A DNA stretch of 64,000 nt from Paramyrothecium sp. XJ0827 (taxonomy: Eukaryota; Ascomycota; Sordariomycetes; Hypocreales; Stachybotryaceae), in contig JAJFPB010000001.1 in the NCBI GenBank assembly GCA_020881915.1, forward strand, positions 1,922,001 through 1,986,000. Reading direction: 5' to 3'. The stretch's first letter is position 1. Each line of letters opens with the position of its first letter. Below, piece by piece: positions 37,523 through 50,400 of this stretch. Under the pieces are notes generated by a model. It ran no database searches, had not been told where the DNA came from, and saw only the letters and a program-made list of their open reading frames with translations. The position numbers were made by a program, and so were the translations under genes.

Positions 37523-38706
37523 TGTGTGGACAATAAACACAAACTGTGCCGTGAGAAGACAGAATGTGCAACGGACTTGGTCTTTTGTGGCAGCAACACA
37601 TCCATCTATCTGACTGCATCTTTTCGAGGGGACGCCATGCGATTAAATCTGTTGCAAGGTTCTCTGTGAACGGGACCGTCAGGGACCATCAGCCCAACAA
37701 CGCCACCACGTTGGTAGTATTTGCCATTTTCGGAAACTCCCTGATCTATATTTGCACAACCGCTCTACCGCATGAGGCGCCTGTGATTGGCGACTGCCGC
37801 CCGTCAAACATAAGCTTCAAGCCGCCCACCCCTCCACAACCATGCGAATCGTTGCGATAGCCGCTGGAATGATCCTAGGGTATCTCAAGCGGTCAGCCGC
37901 CTCGGCCCTGGTCATGCGCTTGCATTCAAGACCCGGATGACAATAGTGCATAGCCTCCCAACACGCATGCGAGAACCTAAGCATAAGAGTCAGATCCCGT
38001 TGGGCGAGACCCAAAATCAAGACCAACAGATGAGATAGCTGCAGGTTGCAGGGAGTTGGCAATCACCGACATCTAGTAAGGCCTGTGGCGCTGTCAGCCT
38101 TTCCCTTGCTACCCCAGTCTGAGCCCCTGCATGAGGATTCGGCTGCGAAACCAAACGACGGCTGATTCGCCGCTCGATCGCTTCGAGCCGCCTCAGCGCA
38201 TTCGGGGGGTTGCATGCATTGTTTCAACGGCCGTTGCCTCTGCCTCTTCCAGGTCAACTGTTACCCCCTTCTTCGTGCTACGCCTCACGTCAGCCCTTGT
38301 CCTTAAGCCGGCATTTCTTCCGCCGGCGCAAAAATACCCCCATGGTGGCCATGGCTGGACGGGATGCAACATGCCGGGGGGCTTGGAGCTCCTTATCAAC
38401 TCAGGTGTCCAGCGTCCTGGCACAGAACTTACGATGACCAGTGCCCGGCGCTCCTGTTATAGCAAACGAGCTCAGCCCTCGTTCGAAACTTTCGGATCTG
38501 TCAAGTCCCGACGTGCAAAATGATATTGATCCTACACTGACCTACATCAACTCTTGCAATCTTTTCCGTCTTACTTATTTCCATACTGGCCAAGTTGGGG
38601 CTGGCTCTATAAGGTCACGAGCGACGACTAGACACTGCAGCCGCCCACAATATAACTCCAAGATCATAGAGCAACACAAAATTCCCATTGCTCGCTAGGC
38701 ATAATC
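37523..38706. other. Divergent promoter region, cupredoxin-ferritin / SUR7-like
   Basis: 1.2 kb. A weak AAATATAG-like box on the minus strand at about 37745 may serve the cupredoxin gene. TATAAG at 38608 serves the SUR7-like gene. No coding sequence is supported. Confidence 0.4.
38608..38613 (+). promoter_or_regulatory. TATA-like box of the SUR7/PalI gene
   Basis: TATAAG lies 99 nt before the first in-frame ATG (38707) and 165 nt before the second (38773). Confidence 0.45.
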
Positions 38707-39998
38707 ATGATCGACTCAATCTGCGCAAGCGCTTCGAGCTGCTTTTCTAGCAGGCCGAGACTCAAACTAAAAATGTTTGACGCGGGGCTTGTTGGATCTC
38801 TGTTTGCCTTGATTGCCTGCATCCTGGCGATCGTCACTCTGCTATCGGGCGTGCGACCTGACGATCTCCAACTCTTCAAGGTCAGGCGACTTCGAATCTA
38901 CTGCTTGTGGAGCCAAGCCGTGCGCACAGCTAACAGCAGAGTCTTTAGGTCGATGTTGAGAACTTCAGAGTGCCTTCCAAATTATCATCTTCCCATCTCC
39001 TTGCCGACATAGAGGCCGTGTCAGGGGGCGACTTGACCGGCTCAGAACTGACGGCGGAAAGCCTTGGGCTTGCACAATACTACACCGTCTACGTACTCAC
39101 CTACTGCAGCCATTTCGGGCAAGGGGACACGTCCTGCAGTGAGCCAAGTGTTGGCTGGTGGTTTGACCCCATCGAGATCCTCAAGCTTGGTGAAGCCGGC
39201 CTAGCTGGTAGACTCTCGAGCGGTTTAAACAATGCTTTAAAGAGCTACAAGCAGGCTGCCATCTTCATGGGCGTTGGGTTCATCATCGGATTTGTCGCAA
39301 TCTTCTTCGCCCTCGTTCTTTCAATCGTCGTCAGGTGGCAGAACAGGCTCACCATTCTCGTGTCCACATTCGCCTCAATTGGCACGGCTTTCTTACTTGC
39401 AGATGGACTCATTACCCGGAAGGCTATGCACAGAGTGGTCAACGGCATCAATGACAATTTAGAAGTTGTCGGCATCAGCGCCACCAAAGGCTCCTTCATT
39501 TATTTGCCATTCGTTGCCGCGGTGCTTAGTTCGATTGCGGCCATCATCTTCTCCTTCGTCGCGCGCAGCAACCGCACATCTGGCGCCAGCAAGTTCCCAG
39601 GAATGCCGCGGAAAGGTTCGATGATTGTTGGTCAGCCAACCGGACCGATTGATGAAGCGAGAGGCTTCAGCAAGGGTCACAGCCTCCTCGAGCGCGTGAC
39701 CACATGGTCGCGCGGGTCCTACGTGCAAATTGAGAAGCAGAAGCCGAATGTGCGAGTGATGGAGAGACCAATCCCCGAGGATTCCTCTTTTCTAGACCCG
39801 GCCGACGAGGTCCGCTACAACCAGACCGGAGGTTACAGAGATCAACCAGCTCCGGCGCAAAACATGAGTCTGCCGGACCATGGATTCGATTTCAGGAATT
39901 CATCAGGGCATAATGCCAACGACATTGCCATGCAACCTCTGACTAGGCGCGACAAGAGTCCCAACGCTGCTTACGAGCCATATTCCAATATTCCTTAG
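38707..39998 (+). CDS. SUR7/PalI family plasma-membrane protein
   Basis: Exons 38707-38880 and 38949-39998 give 407 residues. A second in-frame ATG at 38773 (AAAAATGTTTGAC context) gives 385 and places the first membrane span at the very N-terminus (FDAGLVGSLFALIACILAIVT), the usual family layout. An extracellular loop follows (QYYTVYVLTYCSHFGQG with a further Cys). There are then three more spans (AIFMGVGFIIGFVAIFFALV; TILVSTFASIGTAFLLADGL; IYLPFVAAVLSSIAAIIFSF) and a disordered cytosolic tail of about 120 residues. SUR7/PalI proteins organise eisosome domains or act in ambient-pH sensing. The intron has an unusual GTCAGG donor but a good GCTAAC branch site, and joins FK to VDVENF in frame. 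Confidence 0.82.
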
Positions 39999-41864
39999 TC
40001 GGATCTTATTTAGGTAAGGGGCGACCAGGCGCTGGATACATTTTGTTTGCATTAGAGACAGGAGGATGTGGAGTTGGAGAAGCGGATTTGTTACTTGTCC
40101 GGGAAGGTTCTTTCGCTTAAAAGATGATATTAGTTTAATTGATACCTATGTACATGAAACGAGTATTTGCAACTCGTTTTGACATTGGCTCTGCCCGTAG
40201 CACGATGGTCTATTCACAGGCACTGCAGCATGCACTTTGGGCCCAGTATTGTCTACAATCAGCTCTGTGACAGAGCTTCATAGCTTCCAGGAGACTCCTG
40301 CATCCCCTACAATTTCAAATATTAGGGTTTGCTTCATTAGACAATGATGGTGTAGCCGGGTCGACAGTTAACACATGTCATGGTCAACAGCTATTAAATG
40401 GAAAACCTACGCGAAAGTCCGGGAACAAGGGACTCAAATGTGGTAACAGTCTCGGCAATAAAGACATGATAATATAATATGTGATAAGGTATTTGCAATG
40501 CTTGGAGGATGAAAATCCCAACTCATGGCCCATTAAGACATAAGTGCGACACAAGGTCTTGCGGCTGCAGCCGTGGGGTCTCGGGCAGCAGCGCCAAAGT
40601 CAACACCTTGGAGTTCGTCAACATGATTATCATAAGAGGTTCTCTACAGGCGATGGAGTCAATGTAGCCTTCGCATCCCAAGAGCTGTCTACCGAAAAAG
40701 CAGCACAAGATTTGCTTATCGCCTGCTCCGTGCAGTCGACATGTCTATCCCATCAACCACACCTGTAAGTCGCTGCTTTCGGCGTTTCTGACAACCATTC
40801 GAATTCCCAGAAATACTCTAACCAGAGATACAGAAAAGGAGAGAATGCTTGAGAATGAGAAGTCCTCAAAGCAACTCCATTGGATAAACACTCCTAGGAA
40901 GACCGAAAGATACCGAGAGATGGCCGCCGCAAAGCCAGCTGGATTGGCATCAAAGTGTTGACGTTGGTCCTTATAATTATTTGACATTTTATTGCTAAAT
41001 AATTGCGGTCTCTCTTATTCATCACCGGCTGCTTGTGAACTTTCATACGATAGCATGTACAGGGCTAAGACAAGCATACTGCCAAGTAGGAGCTAGTGAA
41101 TGATGGCCATTGTCTCGGGCATCGCCTTTCTTGACCCGCCCGGTCGTCCAAACTTGGCTCCTAATACAATCCTTCGATGAGCTTGGGCTGTGCTTCGTCC
41201 AATGCACGAGGGGTGTTTTACATATTCCAGGATGTTTCCCGGGGTCCTTGTACTGATCTATCGATGATCTGGAAGAGGTACGAATGTACCAAGCAAAGCA
41301 CGAACCAAAGCAGTGTTCGGTAACTGCTTTGTAGACGGAAGGCTACTTATCCGGGATCATGTCTGGTCGAGAATGTGGTTCGTAGCAAGCGAGCCGAGCC
41401 AGGCGTCCTAATCCCAAGTCCTTGAGGTGTAGCTTCCATCCCAAGAAGTCCTCAATAGTGACAGGTGCGAATGATAGGCTGAATACACACTAGCTTGATA
41501 CAAGGGTTCAGGTTGCGGTTCAAAGCTTCAGATTTGATGCTGACGCTGACCCAAAGGTTCAAGGAGTCGGCTCCAGGGTTGCCCAATCCCAGAGCTTGCA
41601 GGCCGTGCCGATTCGATCGCATCTCGGGAGATTCCCCGTGCGACCAGTGTCAAGTGGCTAGTGTTGTGTGGCAGTGAAAGCTTCCGCCACAATCCGATCT
41701 GCCGCCAGCAGCACATGGATTTGCTGTCCCAACCGGTGCCCCTTTAGCTCAATCACAACCAGCTACAGCTTGCCGTATCACTTGCCTATATCATCTTGAT
41801 TTTTACTTGAACCTCGTTTCATTTTTAAATTTTCATTTTAAAGATTTGCACTTGGATCACGAAA
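39999..41864. other. 1.9-kb interval before the EXPERA gene
   Basis: 3' UTR of the SUR7-like gene on the left and promoter of the EXPERA gene on the right. No gene was recognised. Confidence 0.45.
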
Positions 41865-42551
41865 ATGGCTTCACAGAAAGCAACCCGTGACTGGATCTAC
41901 CTTGTCATCGTCTCACTCCAGACCTTTGGCATGCTTGGTATGTTGGTGAACTCACAGGGCCACTCGAGCCGTATACTTGCTCAAACCATCGCCCTGCCTC
42001 ATCACACTTGCTCGTTGCTAACGCGTTTCCACAGTCCTTGACTTTGTTCAATTCTACCCCAGAGCTCTGTGGGCAGCTCCCGGGGCCCCCCTACACTTCC
42101 TCGTCCCATTCCGCTCGTGGTACCTGGCCTTCTCCGAGGATCCCTTCTTCGCCGCGGACCACCACGCGCCCTGGTTCGAGGCCTCCGTCTATGTTGAGCT
42201 CCTCGTCCAGTTCCCCTGCGCCGTCTACCTCATCCGCAGCTTGGCGTCCGGCAAGCCCAGCAGCGGCGTCACTGAGCTGACAGGCCTCGTGTACGCCGTT
42301 GCCACGGCCGTGTGTTCCGGCATGTGCCTGTCCGAAGTGTGGAGCATGGGCCCGGACGTGGTGAGCGCGGAGAAGCGCACCAGCCTGCTCTTTGGCACCT
42401 ATGGACCGTACTGCGTCATTCGTAAGTTGACAGCCCCCTGCTATGATGAGGCGCACTGGCTGACAAGATAGCGGCCCTGATGGCGCTGGACATGTACTTG
42501 AGACTGCTACCACGCGTGCAAGCTAGCACCTCAAAGGCAAAAGTTCAGTAA
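41865..42551 (+). CDS. EXPERA-domain membrane protein (TMEM97/sigma-2 receptor-like)
   Basis: Exons 41865-41937, 42035-42421 and 42472-42551 give 179 residues, the normal size. Introns of 97 and 50 nt keep phase 1 at both joins (LGVLDFVQF; CVIPALMAL). Four hydrophobic spans are seen: DWIYLVIVSLQTFGMLGVLD, the segment WFEASVYVELLVQFPCAVYL with its conserved Glu, GLVYAVATAVCSGMCLSEVW, and YGPYCVIPALMALDMYLRL. The EXPERA fold includes the D8,D7-sterol isomerase (EBP) and TMEM97; short fungal members are usually membrane proteins of unknown substrate. The acidic residues within the spans support the family call. Upstream, GCCTATATCA near 41786 could be a TATA element. Confidence 0.8.
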
Positions 42552-42780
42552 GGAATACTTTATTCCTGGAACAATGCATCTTGGGTCTGTCAATTTTATA
42601 CTGTACAATTTACCCAGGCTAGTCAAAAGCGAAACAGATCGTGAGGCCGCTTTGGCTCTATCATCGCAAGCTCACCAACTCCGTGCCCGTTTATCGTCCA
42701 TGTAACTCCAAAAAAGAAAGACATTGCCGTACACATTTGTCAAGCTGCAAATTTTCAACCCCAGCCAGGCCTTTGCTGGC

Positions 42781-43733
42781 CTAGTCCTTCCTCTTGGAGT
42801 AACCCCAGCCGTTGCCGACGCCGTTCATGCCGTAGCCCAGCGGCGTCGCGCCGCCCATGGTCCTGCCCTTCAGCCTCTTGGGCAGCACCACGCCCATGGT
42901 GTACATGCCCGCGACGAGCAGGCCGGCAATGAAGGAGACGAGGCTGTAGAAGACGGTGCTCGCGTAGATGTGGCCGCCGAGGCCCTGCCACTCGACCTTG
43001 CCCTCCGTCTTGGGCAGCGCCGGCGTCGGGAACCAGCGCACGGAGAAGGCCAGCGGCAGCGGGTCGCCGATGACGAGCTTGCGCGTGTACGACCCGGCCA
43101 TGTGGCTCAGGGGGCTGGTGCTGTAGGCGATGCCCGAGTCCAGCACGCCGCTGTCGTGCGGCCGCGTGTGGTGCTTGGGCGTGCTGTGCAGCAGCACGTT
43201 GAGGTGCGTGCTGACGTGCATATGGCTCAGCTGCAGAGTGCCCGCGAGCGCGAAGACGAGCGGGATGTATTCTTGCTCGGGGGGCTTCTCGCCGACGACC
43301 TCGACGTGCGCGGGCGGCCGCGCGGGGAGGCGGCACGAGAGCGGCGCGTCGCTGTGGACGTAGAACTCGAGGAGGTGGAAGAAGGGGTCGCTGATGAAGG
43401 GGATGGTGCAGTTCACCTCGCCCTCAGTGCCGTAGTGGAACTCGAGAGGCTTGTTGGTTTCTTCGCAGACGGGGAAGGGGATCCATTGCAGCTCGTGCTT
43501 CTCGTTCTCGACGTGTTCGCCGGTTTCTCTGCAGGCCGCAACCGTTAGCATACAATGCCGGGGATGTGCTTGCCAAATGTCCAGGTGTCCGGTCGGGTAA
43601 CTCACGAGCTGCGATTCATGCATTCGACGTGGATCGGTGCGCCGTAGTGGTAGGACGGCAAGCCATCATCGTGGTTGGCGGACGCGACGCTCGCAAGGGC
43701 GCCCAGGCCCAGGAGGGCGGCAATGGCATGCAT
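42781..43733 (-). CDS. Type I membrane protein, conserved-fungal type, function unknown
   Basis: Exons 43733-43606 and 43528-42781 give 291 residues. The 77-nt intron (GTGAGT, GCTAAC, CTGCAG) joins NRSS to ETGEHVEN. The N-terminus is a signal peptide (MHAIAALLGLGALASVASA). A lumenal or extracellular region with several cysteines (HVECMNRSS; PFPVCEET; EVNCTIPF; PLSCRLP) is followed by one membrane span near 235-262 (VFYSLVSFIAGLLVAGMYTM) and a short basic tail ending SKRKD. That tail could be an ER-retrieval signal (inference). I do not recognise a characterised homologue. GC3 is very high, which explains the long antisense open frame over it. Confidence 0.75.
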
Positions 43734-44226
43734 GGTCGTGGTGTCGGACGGGGGCGTCAATTGAGAACGTGTACCATGTCAGTTGGCTCCAGCAGCATTC
43801 TCATCCAGACATGGCTTCTTTTGAGGCAGCGTCTATCCCGAATCGTAGCAGAGAAGCAAAGGGCCACCTGTAAACTCCTTGATTAGGTACCTACCACATT
43901 ACCCTTTACCCCAGATGACGAGTACGCAATCACGTGTCAACAAGGGGGTTCGTTAGCGGGACCCTGGATTATGGCGTCCGCCACGGAGACTTTGGCTCGA
44001 TTTGGCAATCGAAAGGCCCCGGAGACTTACCCTGAAGAACTTACATGATCTTCGACTTCGAAACACTCGGCCAGAGGGACCATGTACTTGATGCATTGTC
44101 TGTCTTTGGGAGCCATATTTCGGTTGTTAAGGGCACTTTAAGTCTATTTTCTAATTCTATGAATTCAAAGTTGCTCTCAGAACCTCTTGACTGACTTGAG
44201 ACCTGGTTCTGCATCCTCCATTTCTA
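43734..44226. other. Short intergenic interval
   Basis: 493 bp holding the promoter of the type I membrane protein gene and the 3' end region of the methyltransferase gene. Nothing specific is seen. Confidence 0.4.
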
Positions 44227-45268
44227 TCACACACGCCCCGTCGCAACAATTATCTTGAAATGAATATCAAAAGGCTTCCCACCTTGCTTCTCCCTGACGT
44301 ACTTTTCCACCAGGTCTCTAACCTCCTCCACAGGATGCGCCTTCTGCAGCTCCTCGCTCCAGTACGTCTTCATGATCCAAGGGAGCATCATTGTATAGGT
44401 CCTGGTGAAGTCCTCCGCGCTGTGGACCGGTGTCGCGCCCGACGTCGGGCTCACCTCCACGTCCTTGAAGCCTTGCTCCTTGAAGTACCCTTCGATCCAC
44501 AATGGATCCGCCCAGTGACCAAACGTGTTGACCTGTGTGGGAAATTCGGCTGGGAAAGGCGCCTCAAAGGGGAATGAGGCGAAGGCGTCGCGCATCAGCA
44601 TCTGCCACCACGCCTGGTCGCTGTCTTTGTGAAAGGTGGTCGAGGCGAAGATGCCACCGGGCTTCAACAAGCGTTTTGCGTCTTTTTCAAATCTTCGTTA
44701 GATCTGGCAAGCAATGCATCCCCGGCAACGAGAAGAGATTGGGCTTTGTCAACTTACCAGTCAACACGGCAGTGGGATCAGGTACGATATGAAGACCCAG
44801 CGCAACGACAATATGCGAAAATGTGTTTTCAGGTAACCCGGTGTTCTAGCAAAAACAGATGAGCCAACCGCTGTCGCTAGCAGCAAAAACATGATTACAT
44901 ACCATGGCATCGAGGACCTTGGCCTCCGTATTAACCCAACCCTCCGCCGGAATCCTGCGCTTCACAATGTCCACCATGGCGGCAGCGTTGTCCGCGCATA
45001 CGAAGCTGCTCTTCTCGAGCACATCCGCGCGCAGAGTCTTCTGAATCTCCTGGCGGACCATGCCAGCGCCACAGCAGTTGTCCAGTAGGACGACGGGCTC
45101 TTCCGTGTCCTTGGTGATGCCGATCCGCTCCAGGATGGGGGTTGCGAGATGAAACAGCGTGTTCCTAGAGGCGAAGACGAAGTTATTGTCATCAAGTGAA
45201 GATGACTTGTTCATTTGGCCGAACGTTTCCGCCAAGTTGCGCGCAGCGAGATTGTTTGCCGTAGACAT
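44227..45268 (-). CDS. Class I SAM-dependent methyltransferase, substrate unknown
   Basis: Exons 45268-44903, 44845-44758 and 44681-44227 give 302 residues. The introns of 57 and 76 nt keep frame (VLDAM-NTGLPENTF; AVLT-DAKRLLKPGG). Motif I is VVLLDNCCGAGMV, the acidic strand 2 end is VCADNAAAM, motif II is FSHIVVALGLHIVPDP, and the post-motif LLKPGGIFASTTFH closes the fold. The type is common in fungal secondary or xenobiotic metabolism, but no cluster partner is adjacent. An in-frame ATG 60 nt upstream (45328) is possible, but MSTANNLAARN is the more natural start, and a TATA-like GTATATAG lies about 125 nt before it. Confidence 0.82.
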
Positions 45269-46109
45269 GGTTGAGAATGAGTTTATTCTGAAGTTTGTCG
45301 CCAAGAGAATGCGTAATGATGAATTCATTAAGAGAAAAATGTCTGATCAATGTTATTCAAGCTCAATTAACAGTGGCTTACACCATTCACTATATACTTC
45401 AAAAGTTTCCGAGATGTTCCCGATTTAGTAGGCGACTAGCGGGAAACCGTCCACCACAACCCATCAGGGTAGCCTTTCACGGTAAACAACAAGATAGTGG
45501 CCATTTGTAATCAACTGATCAACTTCAAGCCAACAATCCTTCTATGCCTTCATAGCGAATAATCAATCGCTGCCCCACAACCAGGGAGGTTTCTGGCCAG
45601 AGTCTCATGTCTGACGCATGCACTCCCGGCTCCTGGTCAGGGTTGACTGGACGCTACTCGCACAATGCCACAATTCAGAGCATGGTATCCGTGACTTGTG
45701 GTAACTCGTAGCCGTGCGCGTCGAAATAGTAGTTTCCCAACCTTGGGAAAAGAGAACATGCGCTGGAAGAAAATCGCAAGTCCCTGTTCTCTGTGAAGCA
45801 GGCACATATCCGAATTCTAGCCACGGAAATCACCACGTCTGGAGCCGTCAATATATGTCCAATCTATCATTCTCTTTCTTTCATTAAAAGCTACTCAAAA
45901 CCTTTCAAGAAATCCCCTCCCCTCCACAGATTTATACAACGCAATCAATATGGTGTTTTTATTCGACTGATACAACAACGAAGAATGTGTCCCTCCCCAC
46001 CCTGTCCCATTGGCGCCTGTATGTTTGTCATAGCCCAGCCCGATTCGGCTCCGCCTTGTGCATGCGAGAATGAATGCAAACCAAACCGCTTTCTCTCCGT
46101 CTTCCTTTT
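45269..46109. other. Intergenic interval, methyltransferase / NUP170
   Basis: 841 bp between the methyltransferase promoter (-) and the NUP170 stop (-). No coding sequence recognised. Confidence 0.4.
45390..45397 (-). promoter_or_regulatory. TATA-like box of the methyltransferase gene
   Basis: GTATATAG on the minus strand, about 122 nt upstream of the ATG at 45268. Confidence 0.4.
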
Positions 46110-49100
46110 TCACATGAACCGCATGCTGCCCGTCGGAATACGCTCGACCAGTCCGGCCACTTCCCGGCGCAGTGTCCTCATTGCCAGCCGGATATCGGCC
46201 AGCTCTCCGCCGCCAGGGTTGCTGCCGTAGCCTGGGGCCGGCAGTGCGGACTCGCACCTCGCGAGGAGTTCTCCAACAGCAGGTCCAATAGAACTGCCCT
46301 TGCCGGATCCGCCCCGACGTCGAACGTCCGCCACCCAGTCCCTAACTACGTACACGATGAGCTCGATGACGCGGTTGCGCGTGTTACCGCTGAAGCCGTA
46401 GTCTTGCGTGTCAAAGAGATTCTCCAGCACTCGGACAACCATGTCATGAGACACTCCGAGATGCAGGAAGAGTTGAACGGGCCACGCTGGGTCGGCATTG
46501 ATATTGCGATCCTGGTGTTCCTCCACGGCGTACTTGCAGAGCTGAGGCAGGAGAGTTTGAATGGGAAAGACAAAGCTGTCCAGTGACGTTTGATGGGCGA
46601 TGTTTTGTATCCTGGTCGACAGGACTTCGTAAGGCATGGGGCAGGCAGAGTTGGCAACGTCGTCGTCTTCCAACCTCAAGGCAACTTCGTCGTGGGTCTG
46701 GCGTAGGAGGTTTTCCCAGGTCTGGCTAATCGTGGAAGCACTGCGGAAGTCGGCGATGTGGTAGATTAGCAGACACAGGTCGTAGTAGCCAGCTTGGTCG
46801 GCAAAGTCGTTAAAGAGCTATTGCATGAATTAGTATACGCTGCGCCCAGCTTGACAGTGGATGGTCTTACCACCGAGAGATCTGCAATCTTGCCGTCTAG
46901 GACCTGTTCAATCTCCTCTCTTCTGACAGGATCGACTCGCTCATCTATCAACAGCCGCTCCAGGAGATCATCCTGAATATGTGCGATGTCAAGCAGCTCC
47001 GTGGCCCGGTGGCTGAGGATCTGTTGCTGCTGCCGGCTGACGCCAATGGTTGTGACATTGGCATTGGCCTTGGCCAAACTAAGCAGCTTGATTCGGTCTT
47101 TGATGCCAAGTGCAAAGTCGGACTCTGCAAGCTCAGCTTGGACCTCAGCGGCGTCGAAGAAGCGGCTGCGGTTGGTGTAGAATCGACACAACAGATCGGC
47201 ATGCGCAACATTGGTAGCCGCAAGTCGCTGGAGGAAGGTCACCACATGAGGAGAGTCGATGGCCAGAATGCGATCGGTCCATCCTTGGGTGATGTACCAT
47301 TCGTACAAGTCGAAATGGAAAACCTCGTCGTCAGAGTTGTTGACGACGTCGTAGGCTTCAAGTCGCTTGGTGCCAAACAGGGTCAGCTTGCCATCAATCA
47401 TTTCCGGCTGCGCACTCGACGCGTCGTCAAGGTGCTGCAAGATCTGGTGAATCAATTCGTAGCATCGCCTCCGTTCGTCGAAGGCGGTGGCCCTGGAGTC
47501 AGCAGCCGGCTTTCCATCATTTACCCAAGACAAAGCTGTATTGCCCCGATCCTTTTCACGTGCAACAACGAGACACAGCTGGATAGCGCCGGCATAGTAA
47601 TTCAAGCGAACGTACTGTGCGATGGCGGACTCTAGGTTGCCAAAGGTCAGACTGCCAGCAACTTTCTCGAATAGACGTAAGCTCTCGTGCAGCAGAGTCC
47701 GCGATTGGTTGGGGTTGATTTGCTGCTCTTCGGCTCTCTTCAGCTGCTCCTGTGCCTTGAAAATGACAACATCGTCAGGGCTGCAGAAGCTGCCGCATCT
47801 TCTTCGCAGTGCATCCGCGACGGTTTCCACATTCGTGCCACTCTCGATATTGCGGTTAACAATAGCCTTAACAAGTACCTTGGCAAGGTCCCTGCCATCA
47901 GCCTGCGAGAACAACCTCTCATATGTCAGCTCTTCTAATTGTTGCCGAGCAACATTGTCAAGCTTGACATAGATATCAGTCACTCGCTCATCGAACAGCA
48001 TTAGCACAAATGAGATGCCCTCCGAGATATTCTCCATCAACTTCTGTAACGCGTGTAGTGCTTGATGTTCGGCTTGCAAGGCCACCTCCTCCTGCCGGCT
48101 TGAAACACGTTGCAGGTCGGCTGGGCCAGAAAGACCCTGAATGAGACCGCGGTTTGCCTCAAGGAAGCGTCTCAAACGTTCCAAGCTTTCCTGAACAGCA
48201 CTCAGCGTGGCGAGAGGAACGGTTGAGTCGATTGTTTTGCCACCAACGGGGAGAATCTTCATTTTGATGACGGGAACCTTCCAAAGCTTGCGGACCAGAC
48301 GCGCCAGATACATAGCTAGTGCGTCGTGCCTGGAAGAGAGCTTCACCGAGTCGGTCGTAAACGCCCTATTGTCGGTCTCTGTTAGAGTAGGCTGGCCACC
48401 AAAGTCAACGAAAACAGCTCTTGCCCTGTCTTCGGTAGCCTGATCGACTGCTCGCGCCGTGCCTGGGGCTGCGTCGCCGCCATGTCCACAGGCTACAGCG
48501 AGAGCGGTCGAGACGGTTTCCACTCGGCCGTACAGCTGAATCAAGCGCCTGCAAAGAAGGTCATAGCCCTCATCTCCAGCTGCGCTGCGGATTGCTGAAG
48601 CAAATATGTCGACAAGCCTGCGCCTGCGGATGACGTGGATACCAGTGTTGGTGAGAACCGCGAATTCACTGGACGGTTCATCGAATTGCACGGCCAACTC
48701 GTTGCCGAAACCGAGTGGCGTAGGTGCCGCAGAGAAAGGTGGAGTGATCAAACCGACAGCTTCAGCTCGACTACCCAACTCAATCCAAGTGGCATTCTCG
48801 TAGAATCTGTTAGGGGTACTCAAAGCCGAGTACGAGGTGTGCTTTATCCGACCAGTGTCGGGACCAGCCGCGAAGAGGCTGTCGCTATCTGCGCCTTTGC
48901 TGACGAAATCCAGGAAGAAACCAGGGGGGAAGCGTTGGCCGTACCGGCTGACCTGGAGCATCGTCGAATCTACATCCACATTTTGGTCGCCGTAGGAAGA
49001 TGAGCCGGGAGGGAATTTGACTGTTTGAACCTGCATGCTTTGCGGTGCCAGGCTGGACTTAGAGTTGTATAGGTAGGATGATGCGCTCGTAGCGCTGAAG

Positions 49101-50400
49101 AACAGACGACAGCCGGAATTAGTGAGGGCCATAAGATGGAGTTTCGATGCCTCGTCCTTCGGGATAGGACTAATAGCAACGATCATCATCCTATCGTCCA
49201 GCAGTCGTGATGGAGTGATAATATGGGCGATATCTCGAAGGCAGTGTTCCTTTTCCTTCTCGATCACTTTGGTCAAACGATCCGGGCCATCCATGTGGTA
49301 CGTTCGAATCGTTGACTTGTTGGAAAGTGTGTAGACCAACTTCCTTGAGTCGTCAATAACCATCTCAACCAGATGCTCAGGCACCTTTTGAGACCAGAAG
49401 CCGGACTGCAGAGTGACGACGGAAGACCAGCCGGGGTTGGTGCGGTTGATCTTGCCGCAACGGTTCGAGAACCACTTCTCCTCAGACTGGTAGTAGAGCT
49501 CATGGACATCAGTATCGCTGCTTCCGCCAAAGAAGATGCGCCCGTCAGCCGATCCCACAATAATGCGAACGTCAATGCCACGCAGAGGTAGTATCATCTT
49601 TGTCTGGTACAACGTCACGGTCTTTGTGCCTGCCGGCGTGTTGGTGGTGGACAGACCGAGAAGAATGATGTCAGAAGAGGTGGCTACCACGAGGATGTTG
49701 GTAATGGTGTTGACGAAGATGCCGGGCTTAGGGGGCACGAGGGCAACGCAGTGGATCGTGTGCGGTTGATCTTCAAACCCAATCAACTCTGCCTCGGGTC
49801 GAGTGTAGTCCCACAGGAAAAGCGAGTTGTCAATGACCACCCACGCGTGGTTGATCTCGGCGAACAGGCCCATCAAAGTCTGCAGCTCGCCAGCGTTATA
49901 GTGGTCGAAGACCTGGTTAGGAATCGGGTACATCTGGGTCTTCTGAAAGGGAGCCCAAGCGGAATCGACAGGGTGCACATCGTAATCGGTGGAAGCGCCG
50001 CCTGCGAATGGTTAGCCATCACAGCCATCGGATTTTTGCCTCTGGTTGACATCTTACGTCCAGAATATGTGTCTAGCCCGGCAAAGTTCTGGTCCTGCTG
50101 GAGGAAGGCGTTGATGGCATTGGCGGCCTTGACAACTGGGGGCACATTTTCGGGAACCGGAGGCGGCAGATTCGAGCTGACAACCGTGCTGCTCGCGGCA
50201 ACGGGAGCCACAGGAGCTACCGACTGAGCTTGCGTAGGGTTTTGCGTGTTCACGAGCGAACTGGACTGGGCGTTGTCCGCTTGAGGGAACAGCTGCCGCC
50301 GCACGGGATCCTGGCTCGTCTGGAACCTCGGCGCAGGTCCTGGCGTGTTCACGTAGGAGCCGGGGACTGGCCGGGCGGGCGTTGCGGGTGCGAAGGACAT
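46110..50400 (-). CDS. NUP170: Nucleoporin Nup170/Nup155
   Basis: Exons 50400-50058, 50001-46871 and 46817-46110 give 1393 residues, typical for the family. The introns (56 and 53 nt) join TYSGR-GASTDYDV and DLSV-LFNDFADQ in frame. The N-terminal ~115 residues are Pro/Ala/Ser/Gln-rich and disordered. The beta-propeller begins near the conserved YPIPNQVFDHYNAGEL, LMGLFAEINHAWVVIDNSL and LWDYTRPE. The C-terminal half is an alpha-solenoid. Nup170 is an inner-ring scaffold protein of the nuclear pore that anchors the pore to the membrane. With the SUN protein it is the second nuclear-envelope gene in the window. Confidence 0.94.

Noticed and set aside
42724..43548. 274-codon plus-strand open frame opposite the type I membrane protein gene
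   Set aside because: Arises from the very high GC3 of the minus-strand gene. The minus frame has a signal peptide, a membrane span and a proper intron.
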